The notes beneath the pieces were generated by a model, which worked only from the letters and a program-made list of their open reading frames with translations, did no database searches and was not told where the DNA came from. Shown piece after piece: positions 32,737-46,501 of a DNA stretch of 64,000 nucleotides. Position numbers and translations under genes: made by a program. Origin of the DNA: Cinnamomum chago (lineage: Eukaryota > Streptophyta > Magnoliopsida > Laurales > Lauraceae); the NCBI GenBank assembly GCA_038049695.1, contig CP142452.1, positions 76,268,501 to 76,332,500 of the forward strand. Direction: 5' to 3'. Every line of letters starts with the position of its first letter. Position 1 is the first letter of the stretch.

Positions 32737-35700
32737 CTTCTCTTGAAAATCACATTCCAAAAAACCACCAAATCTTGCTGCAAGTAGCCGGAAAATCACA
32801 ACTTTGAATTACTGAAAATCCCAACTCTCTCTCAAAATCACAACCAAAGTGTCTGAAACCAACATCACAAAACCAACCCACAAATCCTGCTTTCACAGCT
32901 GAAAAATCTTACATTTTTAAGGGAAATCACGAACAAAAACCACCCAAGAAACCTTCTGACAAAACCTCAAACCCACCAAAAATTCCCCAAACACCTTGGG
33001 GAAAGTTACCAACTTTACCTGGAAATCACACAGCCCAAAACCCACACTAGCTACTATCACAGAAAATCAAACAACCACACACCTGCTATGACACCAGAGT
33101 CCAGCAAGATACCTCCTTCCTGTTCCCTCTAAAGATCACACTCCAAACCCAACGGTCATCATTAAAGCTAATACCACACCACAACGTACAAAACCACCCA
33201 CATGTTACAACTACTGTAAATCTCACTCCTGTCACATATAAAAGAAAACCCACAAACCAAAACCTCTAAATCTGCTTAAAACATTTGAAAACTGGAACTT
33301 TCTCCAAAAAACCACAAAAATCAAATCCACCCATTATCCAAAATGCCTTGAAAATGAAAATTGAAGCCCCAAACCGCCTTTCACGCATCCGTCTGTTTGG
33401 TTGTGGGGGGGGGGTCACTTTCTTCAAGGCCCGCTGCTCACATGGGCTTGACAAGAAAAGTGGATATGTCGTCTCTTGAAAAGGTCTATGGATTCAGATT
33501 ATAAACAACTCTCTGCTTGGTTTGTGTTGGTATGGGAATTCTTTTGGGCGCCCGCTGTCTACAGGACTGACCCCTCTCAGGCAATGTCTAGTAAATCTTA
33601 GCCGTATATTCTAATTCTCTTCTGTGGGGCCCATTCCTCCATTATCCTAACTGCTTGAGAATGTATTCACGTGGGGTCCATAACGGAAACTGAGATCAAA
33701 GGAATCTTCTTTTCACCTTTCCTGGACCTTCTGTTCTGTAGATTTTCAGCCATTGATTGTGAGACCTCTAATCAATTGGTTGAGATCTTTTTGTTTTTCA
33801 TGTAGGGTCCACCTATATCAAACCAGTTCCAACACTTTGAAAAGGGAATGAGTACCCATGTCATCATTCACGTTATCACAAATTCACCATATCTACATAT
33901 GTTTATATAGCTACTAAATTTTGAGCCCCTGAAATTTACAACTGTGATCATTTGATTGGATTGAATTTAGCAGACCCTTACCCACATTCAATCTAACATA
34001 GTTACATAGTTGTGATGCATGTAATATGTGCCCACTGGAATCCCGGGTGCAGTCTTCATCTTAAGGTGATTCTCATCCATCTAATTGGAAGGCTTATGGA
34101 TGGCACAACAAGCTCATCTAATGGAAATGATCCTCTTCAAACTCAAGAATCTCAAAGAAATTTGAAAGGCATCCCAGTGGGTACAGGTGAAAAATCAAAC
34201 GATTTAAAATATGTTCTCCTATATCATATGTTCTCTCACAAAATTTTACTCAAACAGGAGTTACCTCTACAGTCTAATGATCACCTTAAAACACTTAAAA
34301 TTCTTTATAATATTCTATTTAATGTATCTCATAAATGGTCAACAATGAGCTCAACATATGTTGAAGAGAAATTTGGTGAGAGCTAGTATTGGACAAAAAA
34401 CTTATTTATTTTGAGTAATTTAGATTTTTGACGTGGAAGAAGTGCTCGCAAATATCTCCTCACTCCAAGCATGAGCTTCCAATGATCCAGAATTTGGTTT
34501 GGTGGCAATGGTTTGACAGGTGGAAATAGAAGATAGAAGATAACATAATATAGTCCAATCTAGCAGTTCAGCCCTAAGCCCATGGATTAATACATGATCT
34601 AAATTTTAAGTAGATCATAATAATATCAACTATTAGATTGGACTGAAATTTAATGTATTTACAGAGAAAGAATTCATGAACCTAATGAATAGTCTAAATA
34701 ACCAAAAGATAGACCTTTCAATGCGAGTAAAAAATAAATTATTTTTAATTGATATTTAACTTATAATTGTTCTTTAATCCAATAATAAATATCACATTAT
34801 TTAAAAAAAATTGAAGTGTACTATTAATTAAAATTACGTGCCCACAAACTTTTTAGATATTTAAAACGCAGGACCCATGTGCATACATTTCATTTGACCC
34901 TTACTGGCCAACCATGTCAGCTACCTTCTCAAGTTACTATGAATGGAGTTAATTCAACCCTATGATTTTACACGGTGGGCCATGTGACATGAATGAGTTG
35001 ATTGATCAAGCAAATGTGGACATTACACTTGTACAACAAGTGGTGCACATGATTCTTCTGAGAGTCTTGTCTCTACTTCTAATAAACCACACAAGTATAG
35101 ATATATTCATTCATGTCCCAAAAAAAAATAAAAAATCAAGACATCAAGAGTTGTGTAGGCCCCAATCATAACAATACAACAAAGAAACAAAGGAAAATAA
35201 TATTCATTAGAAATAACCAATGGGCCCCATACTCAACAAACACTTGTGTCCCACCTTAGGATGATGGGATTGATCTTTTTCTTTTGCAATGAACCTGCTT
35301 TTTCCATCGTACACGTCCTACAAATATATAGAAGGGTGAATCCTTACCTTCCTTTAGTGGGCCATGGCCCACTTCTGAAAAGAAATCCACAGTGACTGCC
35401 GAATCCAAATCATTCGAAAATCGTCATCAAGTGGATGGTAAAAGCAAAAGGCGATTTTATCATACACGCTCGGCTGGGAAAAGTGAAGACAAATGCTCAG
35501 TGAGAATTTTAAGAGTGGGCCATCATCTCTGATAAAGCATTTTAGATGGACGGTCCCAATTCACTGTCTAACTGTCAGTGAGTGTAAGAGAGGAAGAAGT
35601 GCTTTAATCAGAAGAGTAGGGACACCCAACTTTGGTGTCCCAAGGATACCGAACTTTCTTCTAAATCCATGCATGGAAACTTTCGAACGTGTGTGGTTTA

Positions 35701-35836
35701 TGGAAGTGCAGTTTTGAAATTGAAACAATTATAGGTTGGATGGCAGATGGAATAAACTTATATGCATTGGAGTTCAGTTTATGGGGGCCATTTCAATACA
35801 AGTTTATTAATGAAAGAAGAGCACCTCGAAAAGTCT
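32737..35836. other. Upstream region of the membrane-protein gene and intergenic DNA
   Basis: The first few hundred bases, up to about 33300, are A and C rich on the plus strand (a CT-rich leader on the minus strand) and probably include the 5' UTR and promoter. The rest shows no gene; the frames at 33285-33479 and 34012-34386 match nothing I know. A 10-G run is at 33405-33414. Confidence 0.4.
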
Positions 35837-35841
35837 CCTTC

Positions 35842-38514
35842 TGTCACATCCCGGTCCCGAAATCACCCGACCTAGGGTAATTCCTAAGGTGTGGCATACG
35901 TACTCCCGAATGTTGTACCTGTCTCGAGCCAAATACAATACACGAAGGAGAGAAAAATCGACTATTCCACGTGTGAGCCTAGCTCACTAACACAAACGAA
36001 TGACATTTAAATATAGCGCAAGTCGTAGTTCATTTACAGAAGGTATCATTTCCCATTCAGTTCAGTTAAACATTTAAGTTTGATACAAAAGAATTATACA
36101 AGTATAAACATTATGTTACAAAAGAGGGATCAATGAAAGAACTTTATACATCCACTACCAAAAGTATATTCAAAAGAATTACGTATGACTACACAAAAAG
36201 GGGCTAGTCACACGAACTATGATATCTTCAAAATGTAGCACGCACTCCGAGGGGGTAGAATCTAAGCTGGCCCTTGCTCTGACCACTCTTCTAAATCTGG
36301 AGGTACGTCTTGGGTAACATCCTCTCCCTCCGGGACCTCTTCAGGACCGAGAGTTGTATCTGCGTCTGTGACACCAAATGTAGTATCTCAATACGATGAT
36401 TTAGCAAGTATAGGCAAAATAAGAGATCACATAATGTTGTAAATTGAATTTAAGACAATTGAATCAGTAGATGTCAATGATAAGTATCAACTATGCAAAT
36501 CGTGCAAAAATCGAGTAATTATGCTGGTGAATCAATTAATAAGTTAACATATTAATTTGGCTACTACTTTAAGCTCATCCTCTCAAAGAGAGCAAATCTA
36601 GTTGGGATGTCACCAGCTGCCCGGCCAAAGGCTAACTGGCTACTCGGTTCTAGAGTTCCGGTACTCCAGACGACTTATTGCAGTAGTCTCTAATAAATTA
36701 AACCAAGTTCAAACCCCGTCGGGTATCACAAGATTGAAGTTAAGTAGTGCTGACTCAATCGAATCAAAATAATCGAAATAATAAGTGGATTCGAGTGAGT
36801 TTGTATTTCAAACTGTCTATAATCAAAATCAATGCAATTCATATATCACAGTATACTTACTCAATCCACATTTCCAATAAATACTGAATCGATATACAAT
36901 ACTTGAAGAATTACGGAAGAAATGGAGTAATTAGACCTCAAAGGATATTGATGATACAATAAATCTATTAATTATGATTGATATACAAAATGAAAGTGTA
37001 ATTAAATATGAAATGCAATAATTTAAGGAATCAAGGAATTTACTAGTCAATCTAGTCTAATCCTCTATTGTTTCCTCACCATCCAATTCGACATACATTT
37101 AAGGAACTTTTACTTAGTGTCACATTTTAATAAAAGGTTCATTAAATTAATATCCATGGCATGGTGATAAAGTCCTGACTTTTAGGGTTATTCAAGTTCC
37201 TAGGGTTTCAAGTAGGCAACTAAGAGATTAGGATATCCATTCATGGCTCTAAGAAGGCTTTTGAAATAAAATAAAAAAAATTATAAATTCGGGGAGGTCG
37301 CTCAGCTGGCGGTGGCCTGGCGTTAGCCGCCTGTAGAACAGTCAGGTAACCGCTTGGTGACCGCAGTTTCCTGACAGAAATGTCAGTTATTGGAAATGCA
37401 ACCGTGGAGTTCAGCTAGCTGCCAGGGGTCATGCGGCTAACCGCCAGGTGACCACCTGGTGACCGCTTGGCCTGCGTTTGCCAAATCTGAAGCTCTCTCT
37501 CTCTTCCCTCCATTTCCACACTTCTTCTCACATTATACCTATAAAAATGGAGCCTCCTTCCTCCCATTTCCAACATATAATCATTCCATAAATTTAAATA
37601 CATAAAGAGAGCCCAACCTTACATTTATTAAACATTAAGAGTAATAATGGAGTAAAAGTTTCATTGAATCAATGGAAATAACAAGATGTAAACCCATGTT
37701 ATGCTTATACTTGCCTCAATGTAGCTTTCCAACACCTCTTCTACACTCTTGGCTTAAGAACCCTATATCCCCAAATATTCAAACCCTAGACACAAATACC
37801 CATCAAAACACCAATCAATGTCCATACATGTTTATAAGAGGGTCTTTTGACTCTAATGCAACTCAAAAAATCCAAAGGAAAGAGTGTTGACTCATACCTC
37901 AACAAGGAAATTCGAATTGAAGAAAATAGAAGATGATGGGGGTATTTCTTTGCTAACAAAGCAGAGAGGAAGATGAAGAAGATGAAGTTGAGTCATCTCC
38001 AAGCCTCCAATGCAAATGCCAAAATCTCTTGATGATTAAAGGAAGGAAGAGAAGAAATAGAGAAGAAGAATAATAGAGAAAAGAGAGTAAAGGAATGAAA
38101 AGAAAAGGGTAAAGTAGCTTATAAAGGGATAAGGATGTCCCTTTTTGCAAGAAAACTCACTAAAGTTTCATATTTCTAATTTGAGTCAAATGGAGGTCCA
38201 CTAGTTCAATGGTTGGTCAAATGAGACAGAATTCAATACAGAAACTAACGTGGTCATCAAAATACACGCGTTAACGCCAAGATGACGTGAAAATAATGCA
38301 AAATGTAAAAATCTATAATTACGAAAAAGTCCTTGACTCTACCTAAGTGAGTCAACTCGGTTCTAACTCACCTATCCAAGGCTCAAGACTCAACTAACTC
38401 AATCTACAAAGACTAACGAGTACTAATTTCGATGATTAACAACTAAGCACAATTATTTAAACTAAATCCTCATTAATTAGCACTAATTAAGATTAACTTG
38501 AGTTGGGTGTAACA
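35842..38514 (-). mobile_element. Solo LTR, 2.7 kb, Gypsy-like, flanked by CCTTC
   Basis: Begins TGTCACATCCCGGTCCCG and ends GGGTGTAACA, with TG..CA ends and a perfect 5-bp target duplication CCTTC (35837-35841 and 38515-38519). No internal domain is attached, so it is a solo LTR. On the minus strand a TATA-like TTTATAAGC (near 38120) is followed by a CT-rich leader, which favours minus orientation. The start is of the type seen in very long LTRs of plant Gypsy elements. It is a different family from LTRs A and C, but also carries clustered GGTAACC/GGTGACC motifs at 37305-37470. Confidence 0.8.
37305..37470. repeat. Clustered GGTNACC motifs in the second solo LTR
   Basis: GGTAACC, GGTGACC (three times), GGCGGT, GGCTAACCGCC and related words are packed into 165 bases in alternating orientation. 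The stems are weaker than those in LTRs A and C. Confidence 0.5.
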
Positions 38515-38519
38515 CCTTC

Positions 38520-39644
38520 CTATCATCAATAAGGGAGATCCAAAAAAATCAGCCCAATAAGATTATCCTTGTCATTGATTTAACAATCTTAAGCTTAATA
38601 GTATCTTAACCGTATAATTTTTCTTAGATTCAACTCAATGAAGAGTGAAGGTTCAGTGGATATAAAAAAGAGCCGAGTGCCAAATCATGGGATGTGTATC
38701 AAAGGGGTTGCATAGATAAATGGTAGACCCTATAGCGATATGTACATCACTTGCAGTTGCTCATAGGAGACCATTTCCATATAACATGAGGTTTTTTGAG
38801 GTTTGTGGGATTTTGTTTTTAGAGCTAGAGATGAGTTTTACTTTTGACATCTTTCATGAGATTCTAATCCTTTCCATATCACGGAAAATGTTTAAATTTT
38901 TATTTTCTTTTCACAAAAGATGTAATAATATTAATAGAGGGGAATTTTGTGATAATGGGAGCTGGAGTTTCTTAGTGTGTTTGTGTGACAGAGAGAATTC
39001 AATAATACAGAAGAATGCTTTTTTATTTTCTATGCAGTACATTGTTTGGTTGATTAATGCAATAATTTTTCTTGTGGAAAAGTTAAAAATATAAACTAGT
39101 TTCTTTTTCTTTAAAAAGGATTTCGATTTCCTATAAGAATAATTTTCATTGCTGGGGATCCTCTAGTGTGGTACAAACAGGTCCTCTATCTCTAAATGGA
39201 ATCCACTCTTACACCACACACATCCGGAACTCCTCATTTTATTGTTCCGGCCCTTTTGGCGCCTAACCAAAGAGAAATAGTTGTAAAAACTATATGTGAT
39301 CATGGGTAAGTCCAACCTGAGCCTCACTGAGCCTAGCCAGCGTTAGACTGAATTTAGATTGAACTTTTAGCCTGTGGGCTTGAGAGGGAAACGGTCCAGG
39401 TCTGGACTTAAAAGGCCCAGCCCAACCCAACATATGTATCTAAAAAAAAAAAAACAAACAGTATATATTTTGAAAATGAACTGGGCCTGGCCCTGACTTT
39501 TGGGCTCATAAGCTGGATCTGCACATGAATATTAGTATTTAGGCCACATGAATAAATGGGCCAGGGCTAGTAAGCTTTGGCCCAGCCTCAAAACCCCATT
39601 CGTGGCCAACTCTTGAAACTGTTTGATTTTAAGAACCGTGTATT
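38520..39644. other. Intergenic with GGCC-type dispersed repeat, copy 2
   Basis: The part 39309-39600 is related to 20226-20500 (AAGGCCCAGCCC, GGGCCTGGCCC, GGGCTCATAAGCTGGAT). The open frame at 38720-39094 has no recognisable domain and unusual composition, and I do not call it a gene. Confidence 0.4.
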
Positions 39645-39649
39645 CCCTA

Positions 39650-40138
39650 TGTTGGAAAAATTCCATCATGTGGGGCCACACGTGTAACTATTAAATGTGT
39701 TATGCTATCTTTGGTTAAGCCTATATTAAAGTGATCTGATTAAGAATTAAAGTTCTAAGGCTTAAGGGTATAATTGTTATGGGATTAATGTGTAGATACC
39801 AGTATGTTATTTCTAATTTGATGAGGGGCCAAATTAGAAATAGCAAACCTATGATATCTTATATATTAGGATTACGATCCCTAATTCATATGGTGAATTC
39901 TTATTCTCTTTGACATCCCATCATCAGAAGAATCAAGAGGGTTTCTCTGAGTAGCCATATTGGATTGGAAGACAATAACCCATCTACCAACTCCCGTCAA
40001 TGGATTCAGGTACGCTTCCGCATTCTCTTATCTTCATTATCTCTTGAATTGACATGGGTTATTGACATATATTTAGGGTTTGATCAATCAAGATATAGAT
40101 ACATGTTAGAACAATTACCAGATATATATTAATTAACA
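39650..40138 (+). repeat. 5' LTR of the Copia element, 489 bp
   Basis: TG..CA ends, directly followed by AG and the primer binding site. CCCTA precedes it. No full-length partner is found at the 3' end. Confidence 0.8.
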
Positions 40139-42795
40139 AGTGGTATCAGAGACACCCATGATCGATTCTTGAGAATATAATGACCGGGTTTTAATTTCCA
40201 TTCGATCTGATACATCTACATCGATGGGTTTTGCTATGAGATGGTATACGAAAACTATTCCCATTCTGATGGTACAGTTGCTTTGTATAGTCTCATCCAT
40301 CCCAATCAAAGTTTAAAAGGAGGTCTCATCTTTCCTTTTCAATATTATTGTGTCACAGCAGCAAACACAAAAGTCAAATATATATAATTTTTTTTAATGG
40401 ATTCATATTCAAACATTTTGTGGTATATCTATTATGGTTAAATATAATAGTCCATCATTCTAAATGGGCTAATTGAAACAAGATGTCACCAAAGTGACCT
40501 CCCTTGTGTAATGTTTGTGTGTGTATAAATTCATGCGGGTCTTAGTCGGCCCAAAGGATGGTTAATGCTTGGCCGAATTGCATACACACCTGTGGTGGTA
40601 AACATGTGACGATTATAAGGTTTTAAATGTGAATAATAATTTGATCCAAAGATAGATTTATTATTTGACATAAATTATTGTTAATGTTTGATCACTACAA
40701 CCAGAGTACCATTTACAATTAATATTACTGTCCAAAGACTTGATATTAATGTTGTGATAGGTACTTTGAGATGAGACTTACCATTATTTGAATTTGTTGA
40801 TTTTTTTTTTGGGTTATTCATGTGAGCAGGTTTGTTTGGTTGTTTTGTTCTCTTTACAGCTAGTGTTTATACTATATCTGCTAATATCAACTCTATACAT
40901 GTGCTTAATGGGACCAACTTTAAGGATTGGAAAGAGAACATAGAAATTGTTCTCGGCTGCATGGATCTAGACCTCGCACTACGGATTGAGCAGCCCGCTT
41001 CTCTTACGGATGCAAGTTCTCCTGATGAAAAGAAGAACTTTGAGAAGTGGGATCGCTCATATCGCATGAGTCTTATGATCATCAAGCGTGGCATTCCGGA
41101 GGCATTTAGGGGTGCGGTATCTGACAAGATAACCAAAGCTAAAGAGTTCCTAACCGAAATTGAAAAGCGTTTTGTGAAAAACGATAAGGCAGAAACAAGC
41201 ACGCTATTGCAAAGCTTGATTTTGTTGAAGTACAACGGCAAGGAAAACATAAAGGAGTACATTATGGAAATGTTTCATATTGCTTCTAAACTTAAGGCAC
41301 TGAAGCTCGAGCTGTCTGACGACTTGCTCGTGCATTTGGTATTAATATCACGTCCTGCACAATACTGTCAATTTAAGGTCAATTACAACTGTCAAAAGAA
41401 GAAATGGACTCTTAATGAGCTCATTTCTTACTGTGTGCAAGAGGAAGAGAGATTAAAGCAAGATAGGACAGAAAGTGCTCATTTGGCTAGCACCTCTAAG
41501 GATAAGGGCAAAAAGATGAAGAATAATGAAGCTGCTAAGGTCCAGCTCAAAAGAAACAACAGCAAGACAAAGAGGGTTGTTTCTTTTGCAACAAGTCTGG
41601 ACATGTGAAAAAGGACTGTACCAAATATCACGCTTGGCGTGTAAAGAAAGGTACCTTTCTTGCTATGGTCTGTTCTGATGTAAATTTAGCTTCAGTACCT
41701 AGAAACACGTGGTGGTTAGATTCTGGTGCTACTACTCACATCAGTGTTTCTATGCAGGGTTGCCTGAGCTACCGAAAGCCAAGTGATGCTGAAAGACACA
41801 TCTTTGTGGGCGATAGCAAGTCGGTAGAAGTAGAGGTAATAGGGCATTTTAGGTTGTTATTAAAAACTGATTATTATTTCGATTTATTAGATACTTTTCT
41901 TGTACCGTCTTTTAGACGGAATTTGGTTTTAGTTTCTTTATTGGACAAGTTTGGTTATTATTGTTCATTTGGAAACAATCAATTCAGTTTATCCATAAAC
42001 TCCAATGTTGTTGGAACTGGTTCTCTGTGTATATGACAACTTATATTTGCTTGATACAATCGTTTCTTATACTGAATCATTGCATGTGGAATCACGAGGT
42101 ACTAAATGCAAACTCAGTAAAGAAAATTCAGCCACATTATGGCACAAACACTTAGGTCACATCTCCAAGACTAGAGTTGAGCGACTTGTGTCTGATGGGA
42201 TTTTAGATTCCCTTAACTTTACAGACTTTGATGTTTGTATTGATTACATCAAGGGAAAACAGACCAAAATAAAGAAATTAGGTGCCTATAGAACTACATG
42301 CGTCTTAGAATTGATACACACAGATATCTGTAGACCATTCCCTACGGCTTCCTAGAATGGCCAATAGTTTTTCATATCATTCAAAGACGATTACTCTCGC
42401 TATGAGTACCTATTTCTCATTCATGAGAAATTACAGTCATTGGACGTGTTCAAAATATTTAAAGCTGAAGTTGAGAACCAACTCAACAAAAGAATAAAGA
42501 GTGTCAGGTCTGACCGTGGTGGTGAATACTATGGCAGATATGACGGTTCAGGTGAACAACGTCCATGTTCGTTTGCTAAATTCCTGGAGGAATGTGGAAT
42601 CGTCCCACAGTACACCATGTCAGGGTCACCTAGCGTGAATGGTGTAGCTGAAAGACGAAACCGGACTCTTAAGGATATGGTAAGGAGTATGATTAGTCAT
42701 TCCACTTTACCAGAGTCACTCTGGGGAGAAGCACTCAAAACAACAGCTTATATTCTGAATAGAGTGTCAACTAAAGCAGCTGCAAAAACACCTTA

Positions 42796-43067
42796 GGGCG
42801 TGTTTGGATGTGTGGTGAAGTGAGGTGAGGTGAGGTAAAACCTCTATTATCCAGACAAGAAAAGACAAAATTCACTCCATCTTTTTCAAAAAAAGTAAAA
42901 AAAGCAACATCTTTTCTCCACTAAAAGACAAAAAAGCTCCAACTTTGTATACAAAAATTCAAAAAGATTCCATACCAAACAACTAAAAACAAAACACCAT
43001 CATAACACTTTATATTTTATTATCTCTTAATTTGATGCTTCACCTCACCATACATCCAAACAGGCCC
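42796..43067. mobile_element. PIF/Harbinger-like MITE nested in Copia pol
   Basis: 272 bp with terminal inverted repeats GGGCGTGTTTGGATGTGTGG and, reversed, GGGCCTGTTTGGATGTATGG (18 of 20 match). TTA is duplicated at 42793-42795 and 43068-43070, the 3-bp target typical of PIF/Harbinger elements. It has no coding capacity. It must be younger than the Copia insertion. Confidence 0.9.
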
Positions 43068-45248
43068 TTATGAGCTTTGGACAGGCAGAAAACCTAGTCT
43101 AAAACATTTTCATATTTGGGGATGTCCAGCAAGGCAAGGCCTTATAGGCCACATGAAAAGAAATTGGACTCCAAAACTGTAAGCAGCTACTTCATTGGCT
43201 ACTCTGAGTGATCTAGGGGCTATAAGTTTTATGATCCCACACTTAGGTCAATTTTTGAGACGAGAACTGTAACATTTTTTGAGGATGTTGAGTTTGGGGG
43301 GAGAAATAAGGTTAGAGACATTGTCTTTGAGGAAGAATCGGTTTGGATTCCCACTATTGCTTTTGACAATGTGCAGGTTTCTATACCTATCATCAATCAA
43401 GAAGCGAATCCGGATCCTCAACCAAACAATGTTGATCAACTCCCCATTCAAGATGAGGAACAACCTCAAGAACCAGTGCCATTAAGGCGGTCCACTAGAG
43501 AGGAGACATGCTATTCCAGACGATTTTTTTGTATTTCTCCAAGAACATGAGGAAGAAATTGGAATGGTGGAAAATGATCCAATCAACTTCCATCAAGCCA
43601 TGCAAAGTTCTAACTCTCAAAAGTGGATTGATGCCATGAATGAGGAATATAAGTCTATGCAAGACAATAAGGTTTGGGAACTTATCCCATTACCAGAAGG
43701 TGCGAAGTCCATTGGTTGCAAATGGATTTTTAAAACCAAAAGGGATTCAAATGGTAATGTGGAGAGGTATAAGACTCGTCTTGTAGTTAAAGGCTTTACC
43801 TAAAAGGAAGGGATTGACTTTAAAGAGGCTTTCTCTCCGGTTTCATCGAAAGACTCTTTTAGGACAATCATGGCACTTGTTGCACATTTTGATCTTGAGC
43901 TTCATCAAATGGATGTCAAGACAACGTTTCTCAATAGTGACATTGACGAAACAATTTATATGGTGCAGCCAGAAAACTTTGAGTCGGGAGACCCAAAGAA
44001 TATGGTCTGTAAATTGACAAAGTCCATTCATGGACTCAAGCAAGCTTCTCGTCAATGGTATCACAAGTTTTATCAAGTGATTATTTCGTTTGGTTTTGAG
44101 ACAAACACTGTTGATAATTGTGTGTATCACAAATTCAGTGGGAGTAAGCACATATTCCTGGTTTTGTATGTTGATGACATATTGCTTGCCACAAATGATA
44201 TAGGCATGTTGCATGAAACCAAGAGATTTCTATCAAAGAATTTTGAGATGAAAGATCTTGGTGACGCCTCTTTTGTATTGGGGATCCTGATACAACGAGA
44301 TCGCTCTCGGGGTATTCTTGGATTATTACAAAGAAGCTATATTGATAAAGTGCTCAAAAGGTTTGGCATGCAGGACAGCAAACCAGGTGACACCCCTGTC
44401 TCTAAGGGAGACAAGTTCAGCCTCAATCAGTGCCCTAAAACTAACATTGAATTTAAGGAAATACAAAAGATTCCCTATGCATCAGCTGTAAGGAGTCTAA
44501 TGTATGTTATGGTGTGTATGCGTCCGGATATTGCATACATTGTTGGTATGTTAGTCAGATATTTAAGTAACCCTGGGATGCATCATTGGAAAGCAGCCAA
44601 GCGGGTTATGAGGTATTTACAGAGAACAAAAGATCACATGCTCACATATAGGAGATCGGATCAGTTGGAGATCATAGGGTATTCCGACTCCGATTATGCT
44701 GGATGCCAAGACAGTATGAAATCCACATTAGGCTACATATACCTGTTAGCAGGTGGAGCTATTTCTTGGAGGAGTGCCAAACAAACACTCGTAACTAAAT
44801 CCACCATGGCAGCAGAGTTTGTAGCATGCTATGAGGCATCCAACCATGAAATATGGCTGCGGAATTTTTTTCACTGAGCTGTGAGTTCTGGATGGTATTG
44901 AAAGACCACTCAAACTATATTGTGACAATAAATCAGCAATGTTATATTCCAACAACAACAGGAGCTCAATTAGGTCAAAACATATTGCCATTAAATTCCT
45001 AGTTGTGAAGGAGAGAATACAGGATGGACAGATATCCATAGAGCACATTGGGACAAATTCAATGATAGCGGATCCGCTTACAAAGAGATTACCACCCAAG
45101 GTCTTTCATGAGCGCACTTCAACATGTGAACAACTTCATTCAATGGATTAAGGTATGTTTTCCACTTTACTTCTCTCAATGATTTGATATGGAGGATCTT
45201 GGTTTATTAGGATCCTAAAGATGTTGGTGTATTGTTTTTTACACCCTA

Positions 45249-46501
45249 CTATTACTATCCAACCCAGATAGATGGATGAAGAGAAACTAGAACCATCTGA
45301 TGATGTGATCAGATACCAGTTTTTGTTTTGTGTTTTTAATTGATAAAGAATCTAATGTACCAGCCCGAAAGACAGATTATTAAATACATGGTACCACCCA
45401 TTAATAGTCACCAATTTATGTTTTTTTGTGGCAACTCATCCTCCCTTGCATTGGAATGCAACTGACAGGACCTAGCAATTTGAGGGCTTTGAGACCTTGA
45501 GCAGGCCCCCTCCTAACTAATGACCTGCCCCCACCTGCCGTTCCAATTTGAGGCAGGTTTTTGAAGGGTTCAGGACAGGTATGTGTTTTGTATGTATTTC
45601 AGAATTCAATGTTCAGCTTTTGGCTGTCTCAACCAAGTCCATCCATTTCTTCGACCAATTTACATAATTGTTCAAATATTCTCCTGCTTTGCATGAGAAC
45701 CCACATCCACATATGTAACATGTGAAATTCAGTGGTGGTTCTCTTCTAAGCCAAAGTTTGGATGCATGGTTCTCATGCGCATTGTGTGTAGGAGGATATT
45801 TTCCAACATTTATATATAAAAATAATATTTTTATTTTGAGTGAGCAACTAACTCCTTTTTTATGTATTACTTTTTGATTGACCATTATTATGCTACATAA
45901 GTTACGCTAGTTTAATTGCTATCCTGTAAAAACTTTCTCTCACTCTAGTGGGGCGTGTGTCAATTGCAAAATACTTGGAACTAACTTTTCATTTCAACCA
46001 TCTCACTTTTATCTTATGTTTTGACATCTACCTCAACTTCTCCATCCTAACTAATTACCCAGCTAATATATAAGAATGAATCTATTTGCACCATCTCTTG
46101 AGCTACAATTCTAATAAGCATTTTCATCTCCATGCACAATGATTGAAGTTGTATTTTATATATTCCGTCTTTATATGACTTATTTTAAAGTCATTAGACA
46201 ATAAAACCTCCAGCCATTTCACAAGTTTTACATTTATACCATCTCATCTACCAATATAATATCATTTATAAACAAGATATACCTAGGTTATCTCTTTTGA
46301 GTATGAGAAGTTAACTCATCCATAACTTTATTTTTTATATTTCTTAAATAAAAGTAATATGAAGTTGTCAGTATTAATTGGCCCAACAAGTCCCATCAAG
46401 GGATGAATTTGGAATCATATATCCTAAACTTATCACAATGCTAGGTAATTAGGCAAAGGGACTATAGGGCGGAGTACATCTAGATTTACCTTAAAATTGC
46501 A
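45249..46501. other. Intergenic; one cysteine-containing open frame on minus strand
   Basis: Mostly AT-rich. The minus-strand frame at 45613-45885 contains FTCYICGCGFSC followed by KAGEYLNNYVNWSKKW, a Cys-x2-Cys-x-Cys-x3-Cys pattern. I recognise no family and see no partner exon, so it is not called as a gene. Confidence 0.35.

Larger units (their letters stand above)
39650..45243 (+). mobile_element. Broken Ty1/Copia retrotransposon with nested MITE
   Basis: The 5' LTR is 39650-40138 (TGTTGG..TTAACA) and is followed by the tRNA-Met primer site TGGTATCAGAG at 40141-40151. Parts in order: gag with an LNGTNFKDWKE start (from about 40880), a zinc knuckle near 41585-41625, protease with WLDSGATTHIS (about 41713), a pre-integrase LWHKHLGHIS (about 42139), an integrase core near 42440-42790, reverse transcriptase with YVDDILL (about 44169) and RNase H with GYSDSDYAGC (about 44678). 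A full 3' LTR is not seen. I place the end near 45243 because CCCTA before the 5' LTR (39645-39649) recurs at 45244-45248. The reading frame is broken about half a dozen times, and a MITE is nested in pol, so it is an old fossil. Confidence 0.9.

Noticed and set aside
32737-32799. N-terminal extension of the membrane protein by 21 residues
   Set aside because: It would need a GTG start; the ATG at 32734-32736 directly precedes the membrane segment.
34012-34386. 124-codon open frame
   Set aside because: No recognisable domain, AT-driven composition, no splice or regulatory context.
38720-39094. 124-codon open frame
   Set aside because: No family match that I know; composition fits chance in AT-rich DNA.
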